Below are positions 27,943 to 36,610 of a stretch of DNA of 64,000 bases, piece by piece. Position 1 is the stretch's first letter. Each line of letters starts with the position of its first letter. The position numbers and the translations under genes were made by a program. The DNA is from Kaistia dalseonensis (GTDB lineage: Bacteria; Pseudomonadota; Alphaproteobacteria; Rhizobiales; Kaistiaceae). The DNA is taken from the NCBI RefSeq assembly GCF_030814715.1, contig NZ_JAUSVO010000001.1, positions 992,001 to 1,056,000 on the forward strand, given 5' to 3'. A model generated the notes under the pieces. The model did not search any database, had not been told where the DNA came from, and was given only the letters and a program-made list of their open reading frames with translations.

Positions 27943-27958
27943 TATCACTCCCGAGAAC

Positions 27959-27973
27959 GACAACCATGTTGTC
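27959..27973. promoter_or_regulatory. MarR operator candidate 3
   Basis: GACAACCATGTTGTC, the most symmetric copy, centre at 27966, 31 bp from the second. It ends 15 bases before the hydrolase ATG, so a bound repressor would also block ribosome-site transcription. Confidence 0.75.
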
Positions 27974-27988
27974 TATCTGGAGATTGAA

Positions 27989-28879
27989 ATGAACCTTGCA
28001 CCAATTGGGTCTACACTTCCGGGCGTCACGCACCATCGCGTTGCGCTCAATGGAGCGGAACTGCACTATGCGGCAGCGGGGCGGGCAGGGCCGCCTATCC
28101 TGCTCGTCCATGGGTTTCCCGAGACCTGGTGGGCGTTCCACAAGCTCATTCCGCTGCTTGTCCGGAGCCACCGCGTCTTCGCGGTCGACCTGCGCGGTTT
28201 CGGCGATTCGAGCCATGAGCCGGGCGACTACGACAGCGCCACCGTTGCCGAAGACCTGTACAGGCTCATCAAGCATCTCGATGTCGGCCGCGTGCATGTG
28301 GTCGGGCAGGATATCAGCGGAGCGGCCGTTTTCCGCCTTGTCGCTTCGCATCCCGACGACATTGTCAGCTTGACCGCTATAGAGATGGGGCTGGCCGGTT
28401 TCGGGCTCGAAATGCTTGCCGACGTCACGCATGGCGGCGCCTGGCATATCGGCGTCATGGCCGCTGCCGGCATACCCGAAATGCTGCTCGCCGGTCACGA
28501 GCGCGAATTCATCGCCTGGCTTTTCAACTCGATGAGTGCCAATCCGTCTGCGATCGGCGGCGCCGACATCGAGGAATTCGCGCGCAGCTATTCGCGTCCC
28601 GAGGGTTGGCGCGGAGCGACCGGTCTCTATCAGTCCATGCTGCGGGAAGGCGCCGAGATCAAAGCCATCGCCGAGACCGGTGCACTGAAGATGCCCGTGC
28701 TCGCGATCGGTGCCGGCGGCGGCACCTTCACGGTCGACACCATCTCGAAGGTTGCGGCCGGCCCGATTCGATCCGTCCTGCTTCAGGGCGTGGGCCATTA
28801 TGCAGCGCTGGAGGCTCCTGATGAGGTGGCAAGCGCCATTGCCGATTTCGTGGCGGGCGGAGACGGCGTATCTGGTTGA
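27989..28879 (+). CDS. Alpha/beta hydrolase, epoxide-hydrolase-like
   Basis: A 296-residue alpha/beta-hydrolase. The oxyanion motif HGFPETW is at 41-47. The nucleophile elbow VGQDIS places Asp108 where lipases have Ser, as in epoxide hydrolases and haloalkane dehalogenases. The catalytic histidine is H270 in QGVGHYAALE. GDSS follows the DLRGFG motif. The canonical epoxide-hydrolase elbow is GHDWG; here Q-D-I-S-G is a variant. The ATG at 27989 has GGAG seven to eight bases upstream. Under likely MarR control, so perhaps a detoxification enzyme for a small electrophile. Confidence 0.82.
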   Translation: MNLAPIGSTLPGVTHHRVALNGAELHYAAAGRAGPPILLVHGFPETWWAFHKLIPLLVRSHRVFAVDLRGFGDSSHEPGDYDSATVAEDLYRLIKHLDVGRVHVVGQDISGAAVFRLVASHPDDIVSLTAIEMGLAGFGLEMLADVTHGGAWHIGVMAAAGIPEMLLAGHEREFIAWLFNSMSANPSAIGGADIEEFARSYSRPEGWRGATGLYQSMLREGAEIKAIAETGALKMPVLAIGAGGGTFTVDTISKVAAGPIRSVLLQGVGHYAALEAPDEVASAIADFVAGGDGVSG

Positions 28880-29216
28880 TCTGCCGACGGAAACTGGTCG
28901 ACCGCCGCAGTGGGGCTCTTCAGCCTTCGCGCCGTAGGGCCGGTGTCCTTGCCAATCTCGGCGGCCAGCACAAATAAGTTCCATAATATATCTTATGCGA
29001 ATTGCGGATCTATGGGTCAGGCAGTGCTCGTGGATTGGTGGCAGCGCCTGCCCTGCCTCATGCGGTGCCACGCCGCCTGCTCTATCGCTTGATCCGGGCT
29101 GCGCTTTGCCCGGATCAAGCACGCCGCGGCCTGTCGGCGGTCGCGGCATGATCCCGGCTGGCGGCTGTCCTTGATCACGCCATTCTGGCCGGAGCGGCTC
29201 GCTCAGGCGCCGGTCG
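28880..29216. other. 337-bp convergent intergenic region
   Basis: Non-coding gap between the hydrolase and the exported hydrolase gene on the opposite strand. It is AT-richer around 28970-29010 and contains one strong hairpin at 29087-29120. I see no protein-like frame or RNA gene. Confidence 0.6.
29087..29120. terminator. Bidirectional terminator hairpin
   Basis: GCTTGATCCGGGC pairs perfectly with GCCCGGATCAAGC (13 bp) around an 8-base loop, between convergent genes. Lacks a T run on either strand. Confidence 0.65.
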
Positions 29217-30290
29217 TCACATGCCGGGCTTCAGCATGGTCGTGAACGCGCTCGTGATCAGGCCTGTCAGTTCGGCGTGGATATCGGCGCGCTGTCTGAT
29301 CCCGCCGTCGTCGCAGACCGTGTCCGTATCGCCGACCGACTTCAGGAATGCGGCGCCGTCCGGCTGGCATAGCGCCAGGAAGCTAAAATGCACTGCGTCA
29401 TCGACCTGCGCATACCGGCCCTGCGGCGTCAGGCTCGCCAGCGCGTCCGCCTTGACGGCGACCGGGATATTCGCCGGGCGACCGAGATTGATGAACTGCA
29501 GCGGGATCGCGATCTCCCTAAGGCTCCCTGCATCATAGGCCTGGGCAACCGACGGATCGACCAGCACGGCGGCACGGATACGCCGATCGAGATTGGACTG
29601 CTCGAAGCGGGCCTTGTCGATCATGCGCAGATCGAGCGCCGCTGTGGTCACGGGCGCCCCATCGACAAAGCCCTTGCCGCCGGCGAACCACGCGCAGTCC
29701 GGCATGGTCGGATAGGTATCGCAATAATGCGCATAGGCCTCGCGGTTCGCCCGCGCGCCGACAAGCTCCAGTGCTGTCGCGCCGCCCAGCGAAAAGCCGA
29801 GCACGCCGATGCGACCAGCCTCGACAGAGGCGCGCCATTCCGGCTCGGTCGTGAGCGCGGTCAGAACGTCCGACATGTCGCGCGTCCGCTCCCAGAGTTT
29901 CGGCGTATCGGCCGGCGTCGAGTCGCCGCTGGTCGTGCCTGGATGGTTCGGCCCCGCGACAACGAACCCGGCCTCGACGAGCGGTCGGGCGATCCAGCCC
30001 AGATCCCGGATCCGTCCGCCGGAGCCGTGCGAGACCAGGATGAGCGGGAAGGGACCGGGGAGAGCGGGGGCGTCGGCGAAGGCGGGGGCGCCCTGGAAGA
30101 CCCTGCCCTCGCCCAACAGCGTCGTCTTGCCGCCAGCCGCGGCCGGGTACCAGACGGTAACGGCGAGGTTCTCGCCGCGCTCGGCCGAGGCGACTGCGAT
30201 CGTGCGGACCCCGACGGCGTCGGCAGAAAGCGCCGGGGCGGCGGCGCCAGCAAGGAACATCAGCGATAGAGCAATGAGAAGAGGTTTCAT
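29217..30290 (-). CDS. Exported dienelactone/PAF-acetylhydrolase-like hydrolase
   Basis: A 357-residue alpha/beta-hydrolase. The signal peptide is MKPLLIALSLMFLAGAAAPA, with cleavage near LSA at residue 23. The oxyanion region LILVSHGSGGRIRDLGWIAR and nucleophile elbow GFSLGG (serine near residue 165) match the predicted dienelactone hydrolase / plasma PAF-acetylhydrolase group (COG4188). A catalytic histidine is likely in QVDDAVHFSFLA. Probably periplasmic; acts on a short ester or acyl bond of unknown identity. Divergent from the AraC-type gene, which may control it. Confidence 0.8.
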   Translation of the reverse strand: MKPLLIALSLMFLAGAAAPALSADAVGVRTIAVASAERGENLAVTVWYPAAAGGKTTLLGEGRVFQGAPAFADAPALPGPFPLILVSHGSGGRIRDLGWIARPLVEAGFVVAGPNHPGTTSGDSTPADTPKLWERTRDMSDVLTALTTEPEWRASVEAGRIGVLGFSLGGATALELVGARANREAYAHYCDTYPTMPDCAWFAGGKGFVDGAPVTTAALDLRMIDKARFEQSNLDRRIRAAVLVDPSVAQAYDAGSLREIAIPLQFINLGRPANIPVAVKADALASLTPQGRYAQVDDAVHFSFLALCQPDGAAFLKSVGDTDTVCDDGGIRQRADIHAELTGLITSAFTTMLKPGM

Positions 30291-30451
30291 GTTGGACTCT
30301 TGGGAGGCGGTGGACCGGAGGAGGTCGACTTGACCGCCCGTCCCTATTCCCTCGACCTCCCGTCGGCGTCCTCGATCGCGTTTCAGGTCGTCCCGGATCG
30401 CGATTCAGATCATGATGCCGGCTCGATCCAGTTACGGTCTGCGGAGCGATC

Positions 30452-31558
30452 TTGCTTTTCGTGCCTATCCCTTTCGTCGTCGCGCTTCTCCTTATCCTGC
30501 TGTTGATCGCGCTACTGCGCCGGGGCGACGAGGCGAGGGGAAGCCGGTCGTTCCTGGCGCTGATCGCGCTCTGCGCCATTCACTCGGTGATCGTCGGCTT
30601 GCGCTGGGGCTACGGCATCGCCGAATTGCGCTATCCGCTGCCTATTCTGGCGGCCTGCCTGCCTCCCCTCACCTTTGTGAGCTTCCGCAGCCTGGTCCGC
30701 GATGAACGCCCATCCGATCGCCCCGACTATGTGCTCTACGCCGCGCCACCCTTGCTGATCATCGGGCTGTTCTTCACCTGGCCGATCCTGATTGATCTCG
30801 TCCTGATCGTTCTCTTCATCGCTTATGCGATCGCGATCCTGGCGCTCGGCCGTTCGGGTCCCGATGCGCTTGATGAGGCACGGTTCGACGATGCGGTCGC
30901 GGCCTATCGTGCTTTGCGCATTGCCGCCGCTGCGCTCTGCATGTCGGCGCTGTTCGATCTCCTGGTGTTCATCGATTTCGAATGGACCAAGGGCACGAAT
31001 GCGGCGGCACTGGTCAGCAATGCCAATCTCCTCGGCCTGCTGCTGATCGGCCTCACGGCCTCGGTCGCGGGGCGAAGCCGAGCCATGCCCGAGACGACGG
31101 CGCCCGAGCCGATCGTTCAGCCTCCTCCCGTACTCGACAGCGCCGCGGATCGCGACGTGCTCACCCGGATTGATGGCATGATGCGAGCCGAAGGCCTCTA
31201 TCGCGACGCCAATCTCAACCTGTCGCGGCTGGCACGGCGCGCCGGAATGCCGGCCCGGCAGATCTCGGGTGCGGTCAATCGGCTGACCGGCTCGAACGTC
31301 TCGCAATATGTAAACGATTTCCGGATCGCCGAGGCCTGCCGGTTGCTGGCGGAGACGGATCACACCGTCACGACGATCATGTTCGAATCCGGCTTTCAGA
31401 CCAAATCGAACTTCAACCGCGAATTCCGCCGCGTGACCGGCCTGGCGCCGGCTGCCTGGCGGGACGAGGCGAAGGTTCGCTCACGCGTCGGCCCCGCAGG
31501 CACACGCGAGGCGCGCCCGCCGCCGAGACAGAGTGCGGCGACCGGCGATGCGCGCTAA
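30452..31558 (+). CDS. Membrane-anchored AraC-family regulator
   Basis: A 368-residue protein. The N-terminal 200 residues hold about seven membrane segments (first one VVALLLILLLIALL). The C-terminal 100 residues are an AraC/XylS DNA-binding domain with two helix-turn-helices (NLSRLARRAGMPARQISGAV and VTTIMFESGFQTKSNFNREF). The TTG at 30452 is chosen because GGAG lies six bases upstream. It presumably senses a signal at or in the membrane and acts on nearby promoters such as that of the divergent exported hydrolase (161-bp gap). Confidence 0.82.
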   Translation: MLFVPIPFVVALLLILLLIALLRRGDEARGSRSFLALIALCAIHSVIVGLRWGYGIAELRYPLPILAACLPPLTFVSFRSLVRDERPSDRPDYVLYAAPPLLIIGLFFTWPILIDLVLIVLFIAYAIAILALGRSGPDALDEARFDDAVAAYRALRIAAAALCMSALFDLLVFIDFEWTKGTNAAALVSNANLLGLLLIGLTASVAGRSRAMPETTAPEPIVQPPPVLDSAADRDVLTRIDGMMRAEGLYRDANLNLSRLARRAGMPARQISGAVNRLTGSNVSQYVNDFRIAEACRLLAETDHTVTTIMFESGFQTKSNFNREFRRVTGLAPAAWRDEAKVRSRVGPAGTREARPPPRQSAATGDAR

Positions 31559-31656
31559 TTGTGAACCCCGCGCGCGAACAATGCGGCGGAGCACCACAGG
31601 CGCGAGAATACAGGTCTTCTTCCGTCGCGCGGCCCCTGCGTCGAACTGGGAGCGGA

Positions 31657-31684
31657 TTGACACGATGGCACACCATCTTATCAT
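31657..31684 (+). promoter_or_regulatory. Sigma-70 promoter for the GH2 gene
   Basis: TTGACA at 31657-31662, 16-base spacer, TATCAT at 31679-31684. An imperfect palindrome CTTAT...ATAAG (31677-31695) overlaps the -10 box and could be an operator. Confidence 0.6.
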
Positions 31685-31839
31685 AATACCATAAGTCGGT
31701 ACGACGCCGCGCCGGGAGGAGGCGAGGCACGGATTGCGTCGCCCTACCCTCGTTTTCACGCTCCGGCAATCGGATCGTCGAGAACGAGGTTCACATCGGC
31801 TTTTCGGCCTCAAACAAAATGCTCTCCAGGAGGAATGCC

Positions 31840-33666
31840 TTGGCCTATAGCGATCACCCGCGCCCGCAGCTCGAACGCACCGATTGGGTGTCTCTCGACG
31901 GGCCGTGGAATTTTGCCTTCGACGACAAAGCCCTGTGGCACGGTCCGTCGGAGCCCGATTTCGCGCTCACGATCAATGTTCCCTATGTGCCGGAGGCGCC
32001 GCGGAGCGGCCTTCATGACGAGGCATTTCATCCCGTCGTCTGGTATCGCCGCACCGTCGAGCTACCAGAGGGCCTCGCCCTCGATGACGCGCACGATGTG
32101 ATCCTGCATTTCGGCGCGATCGACTATGAAAGCGACATCTGGATCAACGGCCAGCATGCCGCCCATCATGTCGGTGGCCACACGCCGGTGCGGGTAGGGC
32201 TGCGCGCCTATGGCGCCGGGCCAGACTTCGAGATCGTCGTACGAGCGGCCGATGATCCGCTCGACATGCACAAGCCGCGCGGCAAGCAGGATTGGCTGCG
32301 CGAGCCGCATGGCATCTGGTATCCGCGCACGACCGGCATCTGGCAGAGCGTCTGGCTCGAGCGAGTCGGAATCAGCCATATCGACCGCCTGCACTGGACG
32401 CCGGACTTTGCCCGCTTCGAGATCCGGCTCGATGCCCGCATCGCGAGGCCGCACGGTCACAAGCTCCGCGTCACGCTTTCCCATGCCGGCACGATGCTGG
32501 TCGCCGATGAATATGCCCTGACCGGCAAGGATACGGGGCGCGTCATCGCCCTCCCCGATCCGGGCATCGACGACGCCCGCGCCGACTTCGTTTGGTCGCC
32601 CGAGCATCCGCGCCTGCTCGACGCCGAGATCGAGCTGATCGACGCCGATGGCGCGGTGGTCGACAGCGTCCGGAGCTATACGGCGCTCAGGACTGTCGGC
32701 ATCGCCAATGGCCGCTTCATCCTCAACGCACGGGACTATTTCCTGCGCCTCGTGCTCGACCAGGGCTATTGGCGCGAAGGCGTCATGACGGCCTCGGATG
32801 AGGAACTGCGCCGCGATGTCGAGCTCACCAAGTCGCTGGGCTTCAATGGCGTGCGCAAGCACCAGAAGATCGAGAATCCTCGGTTCCTCTATTGGGCCGA
32901 TGTTCTCGGGCTGCTGGTCTGGGAGGAAATGCCGAGCGCCTATGCCTATTCGAACGAAGCGGTAACCCGCCTCGCCGCTGAATGGCAGGAAGCGATCGAG
33001 CGCGACTATTCGCATCCTTCGATCGTCGCCTGGGTGCCCTTCAACGAGTCCTGGGGCATTCCTGAGCTGCCGCGCGTGGCGGTGCAGCGAAGCTATCAGC
33101 AGGCGCTCTACCATCTGACCAAGACGCTCGATCCGAGCCGTCCCGTCAGTGGCAATGATGGCTGGGAGCAGATCGCGACCGACATCTTCGCCGTGCACGA
33201 TTATCATCCGAGCGGCGACGTGCTCGATGGTCGCTACCGCGACGAGACGGTCTTCCGCAACACGCTGAAGACCTTCCGCTCGGCCGGCCGCGTGCTGGAG
33301 ATCGACGGCCATCCCTGGGCCGGCCAGCCGGTCATGGTCACGGAATTTGGCGGCATCGCCTATTTCCTCGACCAGACGGCGGGCTGGGGCTACAGCCAGG
33401 CCAAGGACGCCGAGGACTTCCTCGAGCGCTATGCCGACGTGCTGCGCGGGGTGACCGATTCCGTGTTCATCGCCGGCTATTGCTATACGCAGCTGACCGA
33501 CACCTATCAGGAACAGAACGGCGTCCTGACCATGGACCGCACGCCCAAGGCCGATGTGGCGCGTATCCGCGCGGCCAATCTCGGCGTTCCGCTCGAGCAG
33601 TTGCCGGCCGATCCGCTCGGCTACAATGCGCGCTGGCTGAAGAACCAGGCGCCGCGCAAGCCCTAG
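31840..33666 (+). CDS. Glycoside hydrolase family 2 (beta-galactosidase/glucuronidase-like)
   Basis: A 608-residue GH2 enzyme. Domain order is a jelly-roll sugar-binding domain (about 20-180), an Ig-like domain (about 185-280) and a TIM barrel. The acid/base is E403 in PFNESWG and the nucleophile E502 in VTEFGG. Start: an ideal AGGAGG at 31828-31833 sits six bases before TTG at 31840; an in-frame ATG at 31819 lies upstream of that box and has none of its own. No signal peptide, so it is cytoplasmic. No sugar transporter is adjacent; the substrate could be a beta-galactoside, glucuronide or mannoside. Confidence 0.85.
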   Translation: MAYSDHPRPQLERTDWVSLDGPWNFAFDDKALWHGPSEPDFALTINVPYVPEAPRSGLHDEAFHPVVWYRRTVELPEGLALDDAHDVILHFGAIDYESDIWINGQHAAHHVGGHTPVRVGLRAYGAGPDFEIVVRAADDPLDMHKPRGKQDWLREPHGIWYPRTTGIWQSVWLERVGISHIDRLHWTPDFARFEIRLDARIARPHGHKLRVTLSHAGTMLVADEYALTGKDTGRVIALPDPGIDDARADFVWSPEHPRLLDAEIELIDADGAVVDSVRSYTALRTVGIANGRFILNARDYFLRLVLDQGYWREGVMTASDEELRRDVELTKSLGFNGVRKHQKIENPRFLYWADVLGLLVWEEMPSAYAYSNEAVTRLAAEWQEAIERDYSHPSIVAWVPFNESWGIPELPRVAVQRSYQQALYHLTKTLDPSRPVSGNDGWEQIATDIFAVHDYHPSGDVLDGRYRDETVFRNTLKTFRSAGRVLEIDGHPWAGQPVMVTEFGGIAYFLDQTAGWGYSQAKDAEDFLERYADVLRGVTDSVFIAGYCYTQLTDTYQEQNGVLTMDRTPKADVARIRAANLGVPLEQLPADPLGYNARWLKNQAPRKP

Positions 33667-33725
33667 AACGGCGAAGGCGGCGGCCCGTCCCCCAACAGGG
33701 AGGGCGGCCACCTTTGATCAATCAG

Positions 33726-33752
33726 GGGGAGGGCAGGTTCCCTGCCCTCCCC
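33726..33752. terminator. Strong bidirectional terminator
   Basis: GGGGAGGGCAGG-TTC-CCTGCCCTCCCC, a perfect 12-bp stem between the convergent GH2 and YbhN-type genes, abutting the latter's stop at 33754. Confidence 0.7.
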
Positions 33753-33753
33753 G

Positions 33754-34680
33754 TCAGTCCTTCCGGCCGAGCTGCGTCTTCTCGAAGATGAGGACGACGA
33801 CCAGCGACATGGCGAACGGGATCAGCAGGTAGAGAAGCCGGAACACGATCAGCGCGGCGAGCACGTCGTTCGGGTTCATTTCGGGCATGGCGGCCAGGAA
33901 GGTGACTTCCAGCACGCCGAGCCCGCCCGGCGCGTGCGAGAGCAGCGCCAGTGTGAACGAGGCCAGGAACACGCCGAGCACGATCAGATAGCCGGGATTG
34001 CTCTCGGCCGGCAGCGCGAAATAGATGATCGCAGCCGCGCTGGCGAGTTCGATCGGGCCGGCCAGCAATTGCCGCCCGACGATCGGCAGCCGCGGATACT
34101 GCAGGAAGAAGCGGCCGAACTGGCGCGGCGGAAAATGCAGCCAGGATCCGACGACATAGAGGATCACCAGGGCGAGCAAGGCGAGGCCGATCACGAAGGA
34201 CACGGCGACGGGCACATCGACGAGGCGCTGGACCACCTCCGGCTCGATGATCAGCACGAACGCGCCCATCAGCGTCGTGCCGAGCGCGAAGGTGAACGAG
34301 CAGAAGACGATCAGGAGGCCGATCTCATGCGCCGTCAGCCCGCGCGTCGAATAGGCCCGATAGCGCACGACCGCGCCGGAAATGACCGAGGCGCCGATAT
34401 TGTGCGAGAGCGCATAAGTGGTGAACGAACACAGCGTAACGAAGAGCCACGAAACCTTCTTGCCGAGATGCGCGATGGCGATCCGGTCATACCAGGCGAG
34501 CGCACCATAGGCAGCCAGCGTGGCGATGATGGCCAGAGCCCAATTATGCAGGCTGATCGCGTAGAGGCTGTCGGCGACGGCCGCAAACGAGATCCTTCGG
34601 AATTCGCGATAGAGAATATAGCAAGAGATGACAACCGCCCCGATCCCGAAGATCGACCAGGCAGCGTTACGAATCTTCAT
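33754..34680 (-). CDS. YbhN/LPG-synthase-TM-like integral membrane protein
   Basis: A 308-residue membrane protein with eight hydrophobic segments. It belongs to the UPF0104 / lysylphosphatidylglycerol-synthase transmembrane (flippase) family. Typical stretches are YALSHNIGASVISGAVVRYR, with the family G-x-R-Y-R element, and SHAPGGLGVLEVTFL near residue 255. It lacks the soluble synthase domain of MprF, so it can only be a lipid-handling or flippase-like membrane part. Nothing adjacent points to its lipid. It is alone on its transcript. Confidence 0.8.
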   Translation of the reverse strand: MKIRNAAWSIFGIGAVVISCYILYREFRRISFAAVADSLYAISLHNWALAIIATLAAYGALAWYDRIAIAHLGKKVSWLFVTLCSFTTYALSHNIGASVISGAVVRYRAYSTRGLTAHEIGLLIVFCSFTFALGTTLMGAFVLIIEPEVVQRLVDVPVAVSFVIGLALLALVILYVVGSWLHFPPRQFGRFFLQYPRLPIVGRQLLAGPIELASAAAIIYFALPAESNPGYLIVLGVFLASFTLALLSHAPGGLGVLEVTFLAAMPEMNPNDVLAALIVFRLLYLLIPFAMSLVVVLIFEKTQLGRKD

Positions 34681-34811
34681 CAGGCGGGATCCCCTTCCCT
34701 CACGCCGACATCGAGCCGGACCGACACATGGCCGGAGCTTCGCATGTGAAGGCGGACTGAACCAGAGCCGCCGACAGCGAATTATTGCAAAATGTTACTA
34801 AGCGTGAACGC

Positions 34812-35651
34812 TCAAAGCGAGACATCGAGAACCATGCCGTCGAAAGCCGGCTCGACGTCGCCAGGAACCTTTGCCGCGAGCACCCGATAATCGAGGTCGC
34901 CATGCATGTGGGTGAGCACGGTCCGGCGGGGGCGCAGCCGCTCATGCCAGCCGAGCGTCTCGTCGACGCTGAAATGGCTCGGATGCGGCCGCCAGCGCAG
35001 CGCGTCGACGATCCAGAGCGAGAGCCCGTCGAGCTTTGGGACAGTCTCGGACGGCAGGGCGCTCACATCGCTAGAATAGGCGAAATCGCCGATCCGGAAG
35101 CCGAGACTGTCGATTTCGCCATGGATCTGGCGGAACGGCAGGATATCGAGCCGCCCGCCGGGGCCGTCGACGGAAAACGCCGTGCCGGGCTCGATCCGCA
35201 CGCGCCCGAGAATCGGCGGATAGCTGCCGCCGGCCGGGGTGTGGAAGCAGTAGCCGAACGCCTCCTCGAGCCGTTCCTGCGTGAAATCGTCGGTGTAGAC
35301 CGGCACCAGGCGGCGCGAATCGAGCCAGAACGAGCGCAGGTCGTCGATCCCGTGCGTGTGATCGGCATGGGGATGCGTGAACAGCACGGCGTCGAGCCGG
35401 TCGACGCGCGCGTCGAGCAATTGGTTGCGCATGTCGGGGCCGGTATCGACCAGCACGCGGGTCGGATAGGGGCTGTCATTGCGGAACCCGTCGATCAGGA
35501 TCGACGAGCGGGTGCGACGGTTCTTCGGCTCCGACGGATCGCACGCGCCCCAGTCATTGCCGATGCGCGGCACGCCGGGCGACGCGCCACAACCGAGCAC
35601 GGTGATCCTGAGCCGTTCGGCCCGTGGCGCGTTTTCGGCCGCCTCAGCCAT
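34812..35651 (-). CDS. MBL-fold metallohydrolase (PhnP-like phosphodiesterase)
   Basis: A 279-residue metallo-beta-lactamase-fold enzyme. The di-metal motif is THPHADHTHGIDD (HxHxDH) near residue 95, and THMHGDLDY carries a later metal histidine. The N-terminal VLGCGASPGVPRIGNDWGAC, with a following RTRSSILI, matches the PhnP / cyclic-phosphodiesterase branch rather than beta-lactamases. Its ATG overlaps the end of tatD by eight bases. The pair lies at this position in the conserved metG block. Likely a phosphodiesterase acting on small or RNA-derived substrates. Confidence 0.85.
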   Translation of the reverse strand: MAEAAENAPRAERLRITVLGCGASPGVPRIGNDWGACDPSEPKNRRTRSSILIDGFRNDSPYPTRVLVDTGPDMRNQLLDARVDRLDAVLFTHPHADHTHGIDDLRSFWLDSRRLVPVYTDDFTQERLEEAFGYCFHTPAGGSYPPILGRVRIEPGTAFSVDGPGGRLDILPFRQIHGEIDSLGFRIGDFAYSSDVSALPSETVPKLDGLSLWIVDALRWRPHPSHFSVDETLGWHERLRPRRTVLTHMHGDLDYRVLAAKVPGDVEPAFDGMVLDVSL

Positions 35652-36453
35652 GATGCGCGGGCTCCTGCGCATAGGCGCTCGCCGGAACCTTGCTGAACAG
35701 GCGGCGGAAATTGGCCGTGGTGATCGCGGCGATCTCATCGGGCGAGACGCCCTTGATCTCCGCCAGCACGCGGGCCGTCTCGCGCACGAAAGCCGGCTCG
35801 TTGCGCTGGCCGCGATGGGGCACGGGTGCGAGGTAGGGCGCGTCCGTCTCGACCAGCAGCCGATCCAGCGGCACATCCACCGCCACATCGCGGATGGACT
35901 GCGCGCTCTTGAAGGTCAGGATGCCCGAGAAGGAGACGTGGAGCCCGAGTTCAAGCCCGACACGGGCGAGTTCCGGCCCGGAGGAGAAGCAGTGCAATAT
36001 GGCCGGAAAGGTCCCCTGCCCCATCTCGTCGCGCAGGATCTCGATCATGTCGGCGTCGGCGTCGCGCGCATGGATGACGAGCGGCAACTGGGTGATCCGC
36101 GCCGCCGCGATATGGCGCCGGAACCCGACAGCCTGTATCGCGCGATGCTCGGCGCCATAGAAATAGTCGAGCCCTGCCTCCCCGATCGCCACGACCTTCG
36201 GATGCGCGGCCAACGCGACGAGCTCATCCGTCGTGATGTCGGGCTCCTCATGCGCGCTGTTCGGATGGGTCCCGACCGAGCAGTAGATCTCGTCATGCGC
36301 CTCGGCCAGCGCACGAATGCGGTCGAACTGGCGGACGCGGGTCGAGATGGTCACCATGAGGTCGATGCCGGCCTCATGCGCCCGCTCGATCAGCGCGTCG
36401 CGATCGGCTTCGAACTCGGGAAAATCGAGATGGCAGTGGCTGTCGACGAGCAT
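35644..36453 (-). CDS. tatD: TatD-family metal-dependent DNase
   Basis: A 269-residue TIM-barrel metallohydrolase. Metal ligands are visible as SHCHLDF (residues 5-11), EAGLDYF, VIHARDA, LHCFSSG and VETDAPYLAP. TatD enzymes have 3'-5' exonuclease activity and act in DNA quality control. The ATG at 36453 gives the usual length; the frame extends further upstream without family similarity. Normally metG precedes tatD in this gene order. Here a glycosyltransferase gene on the other strand intervenes, leaving tatD with a separate promoter. Confidence 0.9.
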   Translation of the reverse strand: MLVDSHCHLDFPEFEADRDALIERAHEAGIDLMVTISTRVRQFDRIRALAEAHDEIYCSVGTHPNSAHEEPDITTDELVALAAHPKVVAIGEAGLDYFYGAEHRAIQAVGFRRHIAAARITQLPLVIHARDADADMIEILRDEMGQGTFPAILHCFSSGPELARVGLELGLHVSFSGILTFKSAQSIRDVAVDVPLDRLLVETDAPYLAPVPHRGQRNEPAFVRETARVLAEIKGVSPDEIAAITTANFRRLFSKVPASAYAQEPAHHG

Positions 36454-36610
36454 TGTTCTCTGGGGCTGGCATGGCGTTGAACGGGCGCTTGCACAAGGCG
36501 TGCCCGATGCTGTGAGTAAACGCTTCGACCGTCCCTGTCGACCGTTCTGGACAGTCTCGGGCAGAGGCCTCACACTGCTGCCCAAAGGACATCCTGTCCG
36601 GGATTCGGTC

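Noticed and set aside
27770-29149. 459-codon minus-strand frame
   Set aside because: Spans the MarR start, the operators and the antisense of the hydrolase; incompatible with the operator layout.
32062-33711. 549-codon minus-strand frame
   Set aside because: Antisense of the GH2 gene, which has both catalytic glutamates.
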